From assembly GCA_934045905.1 (NCBI GenBank), contig OW203766.1, forward strand, positions 13,758,309 to 13,822,308: 64,000 nt of DNA, written 5' to 3'. Each line of letters starts with the position of its first letter. Position 1 is the stretch's first letter. Source of the DNA: Leuctra nigra (Eukaryota; Arthropoda; Insecta; Plecoptera; Leuctridae). This document shows, piece after piece, positions 46,541-59,427 of this stretch. Position numbers and translations under genes: made by a program. A model generated the notes under the pieces. That model saw only the letters and a list, made by a program, of their open reading frames with translations, did no database searches and had not been told where the DNA came from.

Positions 46541-46660
46541 GAAACTACGAAAATAACTCAGTAGAAAGTGGCCTCAGGAATTAGCTAAAATTTGACCCTA
46601 AAATCACCCACAGAATGCGATTTTAAAAGAAAAAAGGACTGGAGATCGAAGTAACCAGGA

Positions 46661-46794
46661 GCTGGATTCACAAAAGGTATTATCTGCTAATACGTATTAT
46701 CTTTTGATGTAATACCAAAAACACCATGTTAAATGAAAGATTATACCAAAGATAGTACGTATTAGGAGATAACACTTTTTGTGAATCTGGCCCC
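46661..46794. mobile_element. Short MITE with ~40-bp inverted repeats
   Basis: 'GGATTCACAAAAGGTATTAT' at the left pairs with 'ATAACACTTTTTGTGAATC' at the right, both with CTAATACGTA inside. Confidence 0.75.
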
Positions 46795-48440
46795 AGAATT
46801 CTAAACGCCTCGTTCAGAAGGTTGTGATCAAAACAAGTAAAGGGTACAAAACCCTATGAGTCATTAAAAAAAAAAAAAAAATCATCTTGCAGTGATTTTT
46901 ATGAGCTTTTAAAATATTCACTCAGTTTTTTGAAAATAATGCTACAAAGTCTCGAAAAAAGCAATTGAAATGACGATCTGTAGGTATAGAAGATCAATGC
47001 CTAAAAGTTTTAAATAAAACTTTGTTTATCTCAGTTTCATCCGAATGTGACTTATAGCTTTATGCTTATGTCAAACATGCTGCTTTTGGGGATTCTCAAT
47101 AAAATTAAAGGATGTGCTGTAATGAAATATGCCGATATATGATTGATTTTAGACACCACACCGATTTAATCATCAATTTGTGTTATTTCGCGATCTAATT
47201 TAACTTTAACTGAAATTGCTCCCATCGACATAAAAATGCCGTGCCCATGTGCAAATGAATCTGCTGTTTCCTCAAGATATTAATTTTTAACGCTTGGTAG
47301 CGTGACCGCAACATTTCGTTCGAATAAAAAAATCGTGGACTTTGCTAAAAGCCGATACTAATAAAATCGTTTAGGCAGAGCGATTTCTCCATTTCTGTTG
47401 AAATCACTTTTATAGACGACATTGAAAATTATAGTTCAATTTGTTTATTACATCTAATTATTTGGCATAATATCTGAGAACCTTCATAAGGTGTTGGCGA
47501 AAACCAATAGTTTATGCACAATTCGAACAGAAGTGTTTGTGCGGGTAACAAAACGTTGTCAATGAAATATTGAATGTCACCAAGAGAAAATATCGGCGTC
47601 TTTGACCCCTTCACTGCCACTAGGAGGTGTCATTGTTGATTCAAGTTTCCATTGTTACACGTTGTCGAAGCACCGCCTTCTGAATGGTGAAGAAGATCAA
47701 GAAGGCGTAGGTCGAGTTCTACAGGTGGGCGAGAAAAGTACGGAAGTACTTGAAGAGTTAGTGACTTTAAACTGTTTGGGACAATGGCTGGAGGTGTTTC
47801 CAAATTTGAAAGAATTGGATTCTTGGAATAAGATTTGATCTTTTGAATGACTTCGCAAGGTAGTTTTCCTTGGTTACTATGTCCCACAAAACCAAAATGC
47901 TCCAAGGATCATTCTTTGATATGCCCACTGATATAAAGCATTGTGGGAGCATTGGTTCTATTCTTTTGTCAATATCTGGCCTTGTGTTTCATAAAATATT
48001 TTAATGTTTATTGTAAATTCGATCCGCCTATTAATAATATGCAAATATGTTTTGCATGTAGCTAAGGAAAGCATTGCATAACATAAAGATATATTAGAGC
48101 AATATATCTGCATTCACTTGATTTCATTGGGGTCTTTCCCGACAACTAAAAATACTAAAAAATATGTTTAGTCCGGTCTTTGGTATAGAGTGACAATAGT
48201 TTGTCCAAAATTTCATGCTTACTTTTAAACTTATTAAATTATCTATAATTAAAAAATAATACGAATATTCACTTTTTAGTTTGCATTTTAATTTTTAGCA
48301 TCAACTTGATATGTATTGGTATAATTTCACTATTTTCCAGAAGCACCAAGTTGGTGCTAATAAATTCAATGCTTACTCAAAAATTTGAGAATTGAAAATT
48401 TAATTCTAATGTACAACGACCCAAATTATTTGTCTTTTGT

Positions 48441-48639
48441 TATACACTTGACACAACACAAACGGTATTTGATGAAACGTATTGGCTGTAGGTTCCTATA
48501 GACAATCAATCATTATGATCAATTAAATCAGATCTTCATATAGGTACTAGAGTTAGATATTTCATCGGTTGATGCCGTCAAACCTTCATCAGCTAATCCG
48601 TTGCATTCGAATACCATTTTTAGTTTGGCCAAGTGTACC
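48441..48639. mobile_element. MITE related to GTACACTC family (copy 3 of 3)
   Basis: 'ACGGTATTTGATGAAACGTA', 'GACAATCAATCATTATGATC' and 'GTTGATGCCGTCAAACCTTC' parallel the 41371 copy; it ends AAGTGTACC. Confidence 0.6.
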
Positions 48640-49139
48640 GGAGGCGGAATATCCAAACAAATCAAAGTAGTCATAAACCTAAATCCCAGTTCCATGACAC
48701 TTTCATTGGTGCAATTTACAATGATTAAGGTGAAGGATCATCAGGGGACCTCCGCCATTACGAAAATTGTGACCGTCACTTTAAAGATAGACAATAAGCT
48801 GAAGCGACAAAGTCGTAAAGTATCAATTGCTCTGTGAAAAGAGTTGAATATTTTATTTGAATTTGTCTCAATTGTGCATAATTGTAGCTCAATGTGAAAT
48901 TTTACGATATAAAGTTTGGAAACAGCTATGACTTTTATAGGAGATGAAAATTTTAAAAACATGTTCCTAACTTTTCAAAGAGGAATTAATTCTCTATAAC
49001 TTTGGTGCATCAAGAGTATTATTATTGTCTATTTTCAACGAGACGGTCACATTTACAACATTGTCTGTTTATAGAAAGTGATCCTTCCTCTTCAGGACAA
49101 AACATAACGCAGAGTCCTGTAAGTTTTCATTGTGAATGA

Positions 49140-49200
49140 AAGACTTCAGGCTTCAGGCTTCAGGCTTAGGCTTCAGGCTTCAGGTTCAGGCTTCAGAGGC
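49140..49200. repeat. CTTCAGG short tandem repeat
   Basis: Irregular CTTCAGGCTTCAGG units. Confidence 0.8.
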
Positions 49201-49423
49201 CTGAGGACAGCTTTGTGAAATTTCTCCAAAATTCGAACATCAACTGAAATTAATTTTTATTTCTACTCTATTGAAACTTTAGAAAGTAGTTTTAATACCC
49301 ATTTTATTGAATTGAAAAATTAAGAAAAATATTAAGGAAACATTTTAATTCTATCTTCATCAACGATACGGTTTCAAAAACTAAACAATACTTTCTTTCC
49401 TTGAATTTGAACTTTTTCCATTA

Positions 49424-49466
49424 AACCTAAACCTAAAAAACCTAAACCTAAAGCCTAAAACCTAAA
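49424..49466. repeat. CCTAAA short tandem repeat
   Basis: Units CCTAAACCTAAA and CCTAAAAAACC. This is not the insect telomere unit (TTAGG)n, though similar in style. Confidence 0.75.
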
Positions 49467-51859
49467 GTTGCAATTCAATAGAAATAAAGATGAGATATTA
49501 GTAGGACGTTAAATTTTTTGTCATTTGATACAGCCGTCTAGCCTCTCAGCAGATGTCTCGAATCGAATGTCACTTTCGGATGCTGTAAGAATCACTTCCC
49601 CGAAGATCACGTTACATCTTCACTTTCAACTGCAGCTGACGCAAGAACGGTAATAAACTAAGTATCACTGCCTTTGGCTGCATTGTTGACGATTTCTCAA
49701 TTAACACGCGACCAACCCACGTGGCCGTGATTTATCCCGAGCACTTCCGAGATCTCCCGACCACTTCCGAGAACCGAATGCAATCAGGGAGAAAGTGAAC
49801 AGACCATGTGATCGTCATAACACATTTCTTATCGGGTTTCTGGAGTAATTAATGAAAGTAACACTAATAAATAGTCAATTTGTGTTATGTAATGTGATAA
49901 CAACAATAGTTGCGTGCACTAATTGTGTTTGTTCTGTGAAGCTAGACCGAATACATATTTAAACACCATCGGATCTTTTATTGAATCAAGTTATTCATGC
50001 ATAAGATTGTGGTTACTTCAAAGACCTCTACTTTCTGCTACTTCTTTTCATACTACGATCGAAGATGAAAAATGCATGGTTTTGTTTTGTATTTTGTTGA
50101 TTCAAGGTTTTGTTCAGTAACTTTCTGCTTTTGAAAGTGTTGTATGTACACACCCTCGGGCTAAAGTTTTATGGACGTGGCAACTTATTACAAAACAAGG
50201 GTGTTAATTATATTACTGCGCTAGTTTGTGGTAACGTGAAGACCAACAATTAAAAACAGATTATTAGCTATTGATTGTAGGTAAATTACGCTTACACTAA
50301 TGCATTAATGTGAGAGCCTATGTGAATTGTGGTTCGTTTAAAATAGCAATTTTCTGCTTTGAATTCATAGAAGAATAACGCCTCCAAAGGTGTAGAAGAA
50401 ATTACTTTAAATTTTGTAAAACTTGTAGTTTTTAGCACAACATTTTAATTTCGATTTTTTGGTTATTCTGTGTGACCTAGAGACACATTTGTATTTTTCA
50501 TTAAATAATGATGGGATTTAAGTTTATATGACGCCAAATCTCAGCTTGATGAATGGTACTGTTCAACCTGGGCTCGAGCCAAGAGAGTACGAGAAATAGT
50601 AAAAATGTTATGTGTAAAAATGATTTTACGCCAATTGAAGTAGGGGATGTGAGTGAATGGAAAAGTGACTGTCACACGTGCTCGCTTGTCACCGCGTCAC
50701 TGCAGAGTAAAATGATGAGAAAGTCATGACGCAACAACTGGACTCTGCTGACCGCTACACAAACTGCATTCGAGAAGCAAAACGAAGAAAACTTACAAAA
50801 TGACAACCAACTGTTCATGTAATCGGGTGATTATCAAATTATTACATAATAGTTCTCCAGGAAACTCGTCAATAATCAGTGATTGTGAAATAATCCGAAG
50901 AATAGGATGATGTTTATGTGGTGTATTAAATAAATCCTTCCGTGATTGGTTGATAAATGTCATGCATTACTGTCAATGGTCATCGAGTACATTTCGAAGA
51001 TGAATGGCCAGAAGAATCATAAGGAAACAAATTTAACCAGTCACGTAAAAATACATTGACGATTTAATGACAATGAGAAAATTAATGTAAAATGCAGATG
51101 AAAGTATTTAAATTCTGCAGTTATCGACGTAGATTGTAGGAAAGTGGATGTGTGTAAGGAAATTGAAAGATCGAACAAAATCTTTCTTGAATTCGTGACT
51201 GTAACGTAATAATCCACTAATTATATTTCTGGAAGTGAGAATTAATTTGTACTTTCAAGAGCATTTATTAAAAGGATATCATGGGCTGCTTTCTTCTTGG
51301 TAACACCCTCTGAGTGTCGGTTTGGTCATGTGATGATGCGCTGGGCATTCCGGAGACCCGCAAGATCAATGCGCTGAAGTGGCTGATGAGGAGGCAGTAG
51401 TGGGCAACCTTCCCAGCATTTTGAAGGTACAGTGTAAGAAATCCATGTTTATAGTTTTGAGATTTTCGGCGTTGAAAATTAAGATTTAAATTTAAAGTGT
51501 GAAGAAACTCAAAATAGAACTTTGCTTCAATTTTGAAATTAGTTCCTTTAAAAAAAGCGTTTTTGAATTAGTAGGAAATTGCCGATAAAGTAAAATGTCC
51601 AAAATGTGAATTGAGGACATTTTACACTGATACCTAAAAGCCTCGACAAAAATCACAGTTGGAATCGAACACGGGCCTCCAGATGTAAGTCAAGAGCGTT
51701 TTTATCGATAACTTTTCCTTACATCATTATCACCATTTTAAAGCAATTTAAAGACAAGCAGTCATTTTATGACAATTCTTTGACAATTCAATTAAAAAAA
51801 CAGCACAAATTATTTTTGAATTCTTTGAAAAAACACTTCTTTTGCGTCTTTGTTGAATA

Positions 51860-51970
51860 ATTGGCTCATTTTTGATATCACTATTTTTCAGTGATACATT
51901 TTGATACACATATTTTTGGGCTGGGAATTTTTTTCTAATCCTTTAATATGGAGTGTTTTTATAAGGTTTT
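51860..51970 (+). repeat. Diverged relative of the 2.3-kb element's right arm
   Basis: 'TTTTTGATATCACTATTTTT', 'CAGTGATACATTTTGA' and 'TGGAGTGTTTTTATAAGG' parallel the arm end at 24715-24822. Confidence 0.4.
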
Positions 51971-52391
51971 AATATTCGCAAAATGCTCCTACGACGTCTA
52001 TTAAAGTAAAATGTGTCTTCTCACGCCAGGCAGCCTGCGCGTGCGCGATGGTGAAGAAGCTGTGCTGAGAGGAATCCGCGTGTTTGTCCGAGAGAAAGTA
52101 TCAAGATCGCGCGACTCAGTGTCAACTTGGCGACGCGACCACGCAAGAAGAAAGCGGTCCAAAAGTCAAGAAAGATACTCGCAAATCATTATTAATCGCA
52201 CTCGCGAAAAAAAAACTACGTCTCGCATTGATTAGAGTTTGATCGGCGTTATTGTTGTGTCGATAAACTTGCGGTTTCGAACCCACAGGCCTCGAAAACC
52301 ATAAATAGCTGAGAAATTATGTTTTGTGAAAAATGCTACGTCACTTTCTTCAGATATCGCAGAAATAAATCGAACGCGCAATATTTACAAT

Positions 52392-53070
52392 ACTAGGAAA
52401 CGCTTTCTGTGTAACGCGTTGATCAGCGAGATATTGTATGCTGCTCATGAGTTGCTGATCTAAACTCTGGAGTGTAAACAAACCCTATTAATTTGAACGT
52501 GATCAAGGTGCATGTATTTTTTTAATATTTTGGTCTCAATGGCCATGTACATTTTGACCTTTGTCAGAGAAACGGTTCATTTTATAATTCATTTTTGTAT
52601 ATGTCGTATTATGCTTTAAAATTATTGATTTATGTGTCGATCCAGTTGATTATGATTTGTATAATATGTATACGATAAAAAATATTATCGATAGATACAA
52701 TATTAAAACTATTTCGATATACAAGCTTAAAATGCAAATAACTCTTGAAATTTTTGACCTATTTTGTAAAAAAACAAAACAATATTACAACATTTTGGTC
52801 TCAATGACCATGCACAATTGCACCTTGATAGGAGAAACGGTTAATTTTCATTTTTCAGCAATAATCAGAATATGTTGATCAAAAGCTATGCACTTCTCTT
52901 CTAGTACGACATTATTACCATACCTAATGGCATATTAATGTCTTGTGACTAATTAAAATTTATTAAAAATTTCAGCTTGATAGGTTTATCGGTGTGACCT
53001 GGGTGGTAAATACAAAATAGGAAAAATAAACAGAGAAAGTGCCTCATCACTCCACGCTTGTAAAAAGCTT
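52392..53070 (+). repeat. Dispersed repeat, diverged copy
   Basis: Head 'AACGCTTTCTGTGTAACGCG' with TTGATCAGCGAG; tail 'AATTTCAGCTTGATAGGTTT' and 'GGTGTGACCTGGGTGG'. Confidence 0.55.
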
Positions 53071-54451
53071 TGTAACACTCATCAAATATTTGCATATTAT
53101 AAAATTACATTTTGCATTTGAAACTTAGCATTTGAAACATTTGAAACCTACAATTGACGTCACAAGTTAAACGTAAGGAACGTTAGGAACGTAAGACGTA
53201 AGACGTAGGGAACGGAACGGAAATGTGGAGTATCTATGAGAAGTTCGATTACTCTGTGTACAAATTGACGCAACTGTATCGGAACGTCAACCTGTTAAAT
53301 TTGTGTTCATTTTCTTGTCGTTGTATTTACGTTACGTCGCTCATACGTCAATTGTAGACAGCGCTTTCAAATCTGGGATTTTTGCGTGTTCTTTTCGCTT
53401 ATAATTACAGGTCAAACGAAGAAATGGATCAGGTCAATTTTATCACAAAAGATTAATTACAGTCGTGTTTATTGATTTCTATATAATCAATGGTTCAATG
53501 GTATAAATGGTATCAATGGTATATCTATGGTTTATTAATTTTACAAATTGATTTCTAGCAAGATCGGTATTTTGGTTTCACCGGAAAATTGACTTACAGT
53601 TTCAAGTCCGCTTTACTCAATGATGAAATAGAAGCTGTAGTCAAGATCTCATCGCTTATCAACACGTTCACTCAATCGATTTCAAATTGTTTGTTTATTA
53701 ATGCCACTTCAGAGTCAAGACAAAGGTCGGTCAAGGCAAGTCACAGCACAGAAGCAATAAGACAGTAAAAATATTCTAAGTTCTAACAACAGCTTTCATC
53801 CTGTCACTATGTAGACAAAACAATGATGAATGCTAATCGATCACCTTCACTTCGAGACCGATGAAAAATCAAACTTTCCTCGCAAACTCAGTCAAGTTTA
53901 TGACTCGAGGCAATAAGCAAGTCATAGTAATGTCATGTGACGTCACACATTGACATTGTTATATGAGTACGGAAGCCATTTTGTTGACACAAGTCAGATG
54001 GGTGTCAATCGGAATAAACGCAGAGAATCACTCATTTTAAAAAAATGTCATCGATTAACACTGTTTATATGATGTGTCAACAAAATGGCCGACAAGCAAA
54101 TAAGAGGAAATAAAATAAAATCTTTGGGTTGTTGACGTGAATCAAAAGGTTCGTGTAACTCTGAATGTAATTATTCGGAAAATTACGCTCATTGCAATTC
54201 GAATTGCCAATGTCTAGACTAATTTGCTCTCAAACTCTCTCAGAATTCTGCGTGGAGTTAACTAAGTGCCATGCTGTTATGTTAATTATGTAATTAATGT
54301 AATTTAAGTACACACTTACTCACACGTTAATTTGTAAGGACTTAAAACACTTTCGGGTAAAAATTAACTCTATCCTTTCTAATGGATTATTGTTAAAAGA
54401 CAACTCGAAGCGAGGTCATCGTACTCTTTAAAATACATTTTTGTTTCATAT

Positions 54452-54640
54452 AACCCGGTCCGGGGGAGTCTGGTGGGAAGGTCAGTCCCCGGGGGCGGGA
54501 AGGTTGGGCCTCTGGGGCCCGATGCGAAGGACCGTCTCGAGGGGGGAAGCAGGCCCAAAGACAGCGGACACTCCGGGGACCGCGAGTTCGAGGAGGGTAT
54601 GGGACGAGGTCGACCCTCTGACGGTGACCTCACCACTAAT
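54452..54640. other. GC-rich island of unknown nature
   Basis: About 190 bp of high-GC sequence (TCCCCGGGGGCGGGAAGG, CTCTGGGGCCCGATGCG) in AT-rich intron. Short open frames exist on both strands, but none resembles a known protein to me. Confidence 0.5.
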
Positions 54641-55339
54641 TTCTATGCTTTTCTTTTGTAAATGAAAATCAAAGTGTCCCAAACGCTTTTAGTGCGTTTT
54701 GTCTTCTCATTACACAAAGTATGTCATCGTACGCATAATTTAAACTCGCAAAATCTAAATAAACCAGACGCCAAAGCGGAATGTACGACCTCTAAATTCA
54801 ATTGTTGAATTTCAAGGACGTAGTAAATATCGGAGGTCGTTTTACTCAAGCTTGCGACATTAGAATGGAAAAGAGAAATTGTCAACATTTTAATAGACGA
54901 AGAAAAAATAAGAATTTTAAATTTAAATTTTAAATCAAGTTTTGAGTTCCGCGTGATTCCGTTAAAAATGTTTACAATACATTAACACGTAATTTGTGTG
55001 TGTAGAAAATTTCATCTTGATAGGAACGTCGGTTAGATAGTTACAATACGATACAGAGACATAGTGAGTGACCTCATCGACGCTGTGGTTGGAGGAGGAA
55101 CTCGACTACCCGGCCAATTAGCCGGTGAATTGGAGGTAAGAGACCGGAAAATATCAGTATGATGAGACGTGGATGACTTACCTACCATCACACTTATCCA
55201 CGCTCCGTTGCTCGCTCATTACAGTGTACGTTACTATGCATTACGTATGTTACATGAACCGTGGCTTGATCCTTGTAGGAGTGTTTAGCGTCGCACTGGT
55301 CTCGGACTAGGCTCATGGCGACGGATGTATGAAGTGTGA

Positions 55340-55430
55340 GTGTGGACGGTGGGAAGAAGGCGGTCGTGGTTTATTAGTATAGGGAACCTTCCCGTCATTT
55401 GCCTTTCGACTCAAAGAAAATACGAGCAAC
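55340..55430 (-). mobile_element. SINE fragment, reverse orientation
   Basis: 'GGGAAGAAGGCGGTCGTGG', 'AGGGAACCTTCCCGTCATTT' and 'GCCTTTCGACTCAAAGAAAA' match 58520-58590. Confidence 0.55.
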
Positions 55431-55811
55431 CCATTCTTTTATTTTTTGTTTTATGATAGTTCATTACAGAACCAAGTGACGGATAATGCCAATTTTTTCA
55501 CAGAGATGCATTGCTATCCTGATTGGTTATTTAATGATGGAAAGTAAGATCGGTCAATTGTTTCGGAAAATTGATTTATGTTGAACACGTAAGATTGCAT
55601 GCAAAATATCCTAGCAACGAATTGTCTACGATATGTTTATAAAGTACCTAAATTGATCTTTTTATCAAGCGAATGATCAGTTATGTTATACTTCAGGCTG
55701 TATAGATGCCTTACAAAGTTGCGATGAAGAGCAGAATAATGATTTGGTCGTGTTATTCTTTGGCTTCTATATTTCTGTAAAGGAAATTTCAGTTCGTGGT
55801 GTTGCACGTTT

Positions 55812-55856
55812 CGGTGCTCGCTTATCAACGCGTTACACTTAGCGTTTTCCTAGTAG
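55812..55856 (-). repeat. Dispersed-repeat head fragment
   Basis: 'GTGCTCGCTTATCAACGCG' then 'CTTAGCGTTTTCCTAGTAGT' is the reversed head of the family. Confidence 0.6.
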
Positions 55857-56455
55857 TACTAAAAATAATGTATCATATTGACCGGAAATATCAGTTAAAA
55901 ATTATTGATGGTTTCTTATTTTTAATCGACCTTAGAAACCAATATAAAAACAATATTTGGGCCCAAACTCGACTCGACGATGAAATGTAAGTCTAAATTG
56001 GGCCCAATATTGTGTTTAAAAGTTGGTGTTTAGATTGCAAGGTCGTCGCAAAAATTAGCTATCATAATTTGTGTGACTCAAAAGTTATGGCGCTATTTAG
56101 GAACTATTATCTCCAATGTTTACTACTTTCAAGAGCAGTTGTTATGTATAAATCCAATTACGAGTTTGTTTTGGTCACATACGCCCAGGAACCGACATTT
56201 TCTCTTTTTCAACTATTTTGTGAAAACTGTGAGATTTCATTACCTTATTTATTACGGAGTAACAGAATAGTTGCTAATTCGTTTACATAACTTAAAACAG
56301 CGTGACGGATTCGGAATGTCACATTTACCGACATCGAATGTTACAAATATGAACAAGTAAGGTGCTATGTTACATGGAAGTGAAACATTCCAAAGTATTC
56401 AACATGATTCTCACACGTGTTGCTTGTTAGTACCACACATATTGACAGTCGGCTG

Positions 56456-56950
56456 TACTAGGAGGTAAACTTGGTAAAACGTTCAGTGTAACGCGTTGAT
56501 GAGCGAGCACCGATACACGCAAAATCTCTTACCAAACACGATTCTCTGAATAACCAATTGGGCCCCGAATTTGGTTCTTTTTGGTCAATCTCTTTTGACA
56601 GCCATTTCAAAGTCCTAAAATTTGTATAATATGAGATAATTATTTTCGTCTCGATCACCATACAAAATTTTAACTTTATCGAAAACTTTTGATTTTTGAC
56701 CAATCATAAGTTTTTTTAAAATTGTAATTAATTGATTTGTCTAAAACTTTGTAAAATTTATAAAATGTTGGTCATGATGGCCCTGAGAGACTTCAATTTG
56801 ATTAGATTAATAATCAGAAGTTATTTTTTAAACGTTTTAATTAATTAAAGGATTTCGAAAAATGTCCTTCTGCAAACCTCTGAGTTGGTCTTTATGTGTG
56901 CAAAATTTCAGCTGAATCGGAGAAACGGTGCGACCTGTATATAAGTCATC
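56456..56950 (+). repeat. Dispersed repeat, copy
   Basis: Head 'AACGTTCAGTGTAACGCG' with TTGATGAGCGAGCACC; 'AAAATGTTGGTCATGATGGC'; tail 'GTGTGCAAAATTTCAGCTGA' and 'GGTGCGACCTG'. Confidence 0.65.
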
Positions 56951-57667
56951 ATACGCATATGTTAAGGACTCGAGGAGTTTCAGAAGTTCCGACGATATTC
57001 AGGATACATGCAAAGATATTACAGGAGCTTGCAGCTACAATGATTTTACAAGTTCAAGTTTAGATCAGTGACGACCGCAAGATATTGTGTAAATTCGGAC
57101 GTTTTTAAACAGATAAAAGAGAATTATTGTTAATTTAAAATCAAATTATCTGGTCGCTATAAAAAGTAACTGTAAAATATTTCAACATTAGAATGGCCAA
57201 TATTTCCTAGAGAAGTTCAGATCAATTTTGTTTGAACCGGAATGGTTCTATGATGATGACACATGTAGTCATTTAAATCTATTATTATTTTTTTGGAAAA
57301 TGGGCCTGAAAGAAAATAATAGTAATCTTTTTCTCATAATATTGAAAAAATTACTGTAGGCTTGCTTATCAGTATTCTTATTTAATATTCTAACTACCTA
57401 TAACACAATTAATCATCAAATTAATGAGCAATGTTTGCGAACAATTGCAAGTATAAGAGTACACTGAAAGCCATGTTATTAAATCTCTCTCGATTATCTT
57501 CTCAGAGAAAACAAATAGCAAAAGCCGTGTTAATAATCAGTTCAAGAGTGTCTCAAAGACCTCATCGCTGACAGCTAAACGACATTATGTCATTCAGCTG
57601 CAGAGATTCATAACACAAACAGTCAAGACACTGATGTCAAACATTTCTCCCGCGCATCGAACTCACT

Positions 57668-57735
57668 CAGAGAGTTGGCTCAAGCGGTAGCACGTCGGAC
57701 TCCAGGGGTCCGAGCTCGATTCCCGCGACCAAATG
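57668..57735 (+). mobile_element. tRNA-like SINE head with A and B boxes
   Basis: An A-box-like TTGGCTCAAGCGGTAGCACG and a B-box-like GAGCTCGATTCCC flank a 5-bp anticodon-type stem (CGGAC/GTCCG). It lacks an acceptor stem and variable region, so it is a SINE head, not a tRNA gene. Confidence 0.5.
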
Positions 57736-58354
57736 TGTTAGGATATATATAGATGTAATCTTCATGTAAATTCATTTCAATGATTGTTTTGGGACTCTCG
57801 AGTAGCCCCACTGTACAACTTTTCTTATCGAGCGAGCGACTCCTTTTGACTCTTTTGACACGGACCTCTGTTTTTTTGCTAACTGGAGCAATAGAAGTCA
57901 CACATGTAGAGGCAACCTTTTCTGTTTGCAGACCCTATTTTTTTGAAATCCAGACGTTCATTGGTTAAAATTTAAATAAACATCTCCTAAAAGCTTGAAA
58001 AATGAACATGGTCTTCGATAAATCTGATCAAACTCATATTTTGCATGCTCATTAAGACCAACATTGTCTATTATTTTACAAATGTTCATCCCAATCAGTT
58101 AAGAATTCGTATGCACTTATTGACATTTATAATAGCTGTCAGAAATGGAGTATCGAAATGGATGTTTTTCGACTGCAACTGAATCTGATTTGCTTTAGAT
58201 ACCAGAGTTTTTAGATGCTATAGTTTCAAGTTTCAATGAAAAGCAGATACTTTTATGTTGATTGACTGAATCATATTTCAATTCAATATCGATGTTTATG
58301 TTTTCTGTGCGTTTGGTACGGAATTCCGTTTCGACTTCGAGAATTTGCCCGTAT

Positions 58355-58402
58355 CCGTGCTCGCTCATCAACGCGTTACACTGAGCGTTTTCCTAGTAGT
58401 CT
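58355..58402 (-). repeat. Dispersed-repeat head fragment
   Basis: 'GTGCTCGCTCATCAACGCG' then 'CTGAGCGTTTTCCTAGTAGT'. Confidence 0.65.
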
Positions 58403-58436
58403 ATTGACAACGCATGAATGATTATAACAGGGATAT

Positions 58437-58437
58437 A

Positions 58438-58499
<62 letters not shown>
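58437..58499. repeat. (ATG)n microsatellite
   Basis: About twenty uninterrupted trinucleotides. Confidence 0.9.
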
Positions 58500-58504
58500 G
58501 AAGG

Positions 58505-58670
58505 ATAAGTAAAGATGGACAATGGGAAGGAGGCGGTCGTGACCTATTAGTAGGGAACCTTCACAGCATTTGCCTCTCGACTGAGGGAAAACATGAAAAA
58601 CCTCAGTCAGGAAGGACGACCGCAGGAAACGAACCCGGGCGTCCAGAGCCAACTTGCTCCTTACACGACC
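58505..58670 (-). mobile_element. tRNA-derived SINE, reverse orientation
   Basis: Reverse complement reads 'GGAGCAAGTTGGCTCTGGAC', B-box-like 'GGGTTCGTTTCC', 'CCTTCCTGACTGAGG', 'CCCTCAGTCGAGAGGC', 'AAGGTTCCCTACTAATAGG', the full family order. It ends within 70 bp of the exon 1 donor. Confidence 0.7.
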
Positions 58671-58739
58671 GTTGTTCACCCTTCAATCAAGCGGCAAATG
58701 CTGGGACGGTTCCACTATGAAACATGAAAGAGCACTCAC

Positions 58740-59166
58740 TCTCCGCCGCCCATCGCGATCCCTCCGCCAACGCCTTCAAGTACAGCTTCATGTCGTAGTG
58801 ACACTGTACCGAGACCGACCCGGGAGGCGCCGCCCCCCAGCGATGAGGGTTGTAGATGTTCGACATCCACTCCAAGTCGCTGGGACTCAACCTCTGTTCG
58901 GCGACCTCCGACGCCGTCATGGCCGCCGCGATGCTGGCGTCGAGCGAGTTGAGAGGGTTGGCGAGGTCCACGGTGGTCGCGTTATAGCGCAACGACGCCT
59001 CCGTGACGACCTCCACGTTGTCGACGAACTCCAGCTTGGAGATCTGCTGGGTGATGAACTCTTCTTGGCGGGAATTGTTCACGACCTCTAGGCCGGCGTC
59101 ACCACTTACACATATCACTGATATCAAGCTGATTAACACACTAAATACAACACTTTGGCACGACAT
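58740..59166 (-). CDS. Exon 1: signal peptide and start of NRF domain
   Basis: The ATG at 59166-59164 follows an A-rich run, a favourable insect start context, and opens 142 codons plus one base. Residues 1-22 form a signal peptide: short polar start, hydrophobic core VVFSVLISLISVICV, small residues before D23. The next ~90 residues are acidic and polar, with a possible N-glycosylation site (N30). Near the end, C122-x2-D and 'EGSRWA' match the start of the NRF domain found before acyltransferase-3 domains in nose-resistant-to-fluoxetine proteins. The donor reads GAGA|GTGAGT, a near-perfect consensus, and leaves phase 1. Joined to exon 2 the split codon gives Met ('WAAEM-ADSSG'), as the family expects. 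A 14.1-kb intron follows. Confidence 0.92.
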
Positions 59167-59401
59167 TTTTTTTTTTATAAAAAATTTGTAAAATAAAATA
59201 TTTTGTTAAAATTTAAAATGTATCACCTAACCATTTTTAATATTGAGTTTCACCGAAATCCACTCTGGAAATTGTTTCTATCTGCGTGAATCGAGCGTGA
59301 AAGTGAGTCTGTTATGACTTGAAAGTCGAAGTGTTATGGTCGGCTACAGGAGTCGAACTGGCGCCTTCTGCTAGATCATGTGTGTGTTTCTGTGATTTCT
59401 C

Positions 59402-59427
59402 CACGTGACGGCGGGGCTGTGACGTCA
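59402..59427. promoter_or_regulatory. Possible promoter-proximal sites: E-box and CRE
   Basis: CACGTG (59402-59407) and a full palindromic CRE, TGACGTCA (59420-59427), lie ~240-260 bp upstream of the start codon in a locally GC-rich patch. No TATA box or start site could be fixed, so the promoter role is inferred from position. Confidence 0.25.

Larger units (their letters stand above)
44621..58739 (-). other. Intron 1 (14.1 kb)
   Basis: It holds dispersed-repeat copies, MITEs at 46661-46794 and 48441-48639, SINE fragments and a GC-rich island at 54452-54640. Stretches 45350-46010, 46800-48430, 48640-51290 (except short repeats near 49140-49466) and 53100-54440 are AT-rich, with no gene I can support. 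Confidence 0.65.
1..59166 (-). other. Partial gene: NRF-6-like acyltransferase-3 membrane protein (exons 1-10; 3' end off window)
   Basis: Ten minus-strand exons join in one frame: 58740-59166, 44439-44620, 41761-41954, 33550-33740, 21986-22153, 19874-19967, 19439-19570, 18135-18300, 17088-17167 and 16263-16367 (first copy of an array). Phases at successive junctions are 1,0,2,1,1,2,2,0,2, and all sites are GT-AG. The product has a signal peptide (about residues 1-22), an NRF domain (about 115-260), a membrane segment (about 268-290), a charged linker (about 292-331) and the acyltransferase-3 core from about 333. The R-x10-H pair at R367/H378 is the conserved motif of acyltransferase-3 proteins. 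The visible part is ~580 residues. The usual C-terminal block of the family (a 'DELYDKPWTR'-like segment and further helices) should be encoded left of position 1. Family assignment is strong; the acyl substrate is unknown. Confidence 0.9.

Noticed and set aside
47597..47905. Overlapping small open frames on both strands as a processed pseudogene
   Set aside because: Composition is slightly different from the flanks, but no family resemblance could be recognised.
49424..49466. Interstitial telomere sequence
   Set aside because: The unit is CCTAAA with irregular spacing, not the insect CCTAA, and only about seven units.
57668..57735. A tRNA gene
   Set aside because: A and B boxes are present, but the acceptor stem, variable loop and T33 of the anticodon loop are missing, so it fits a SINE head.
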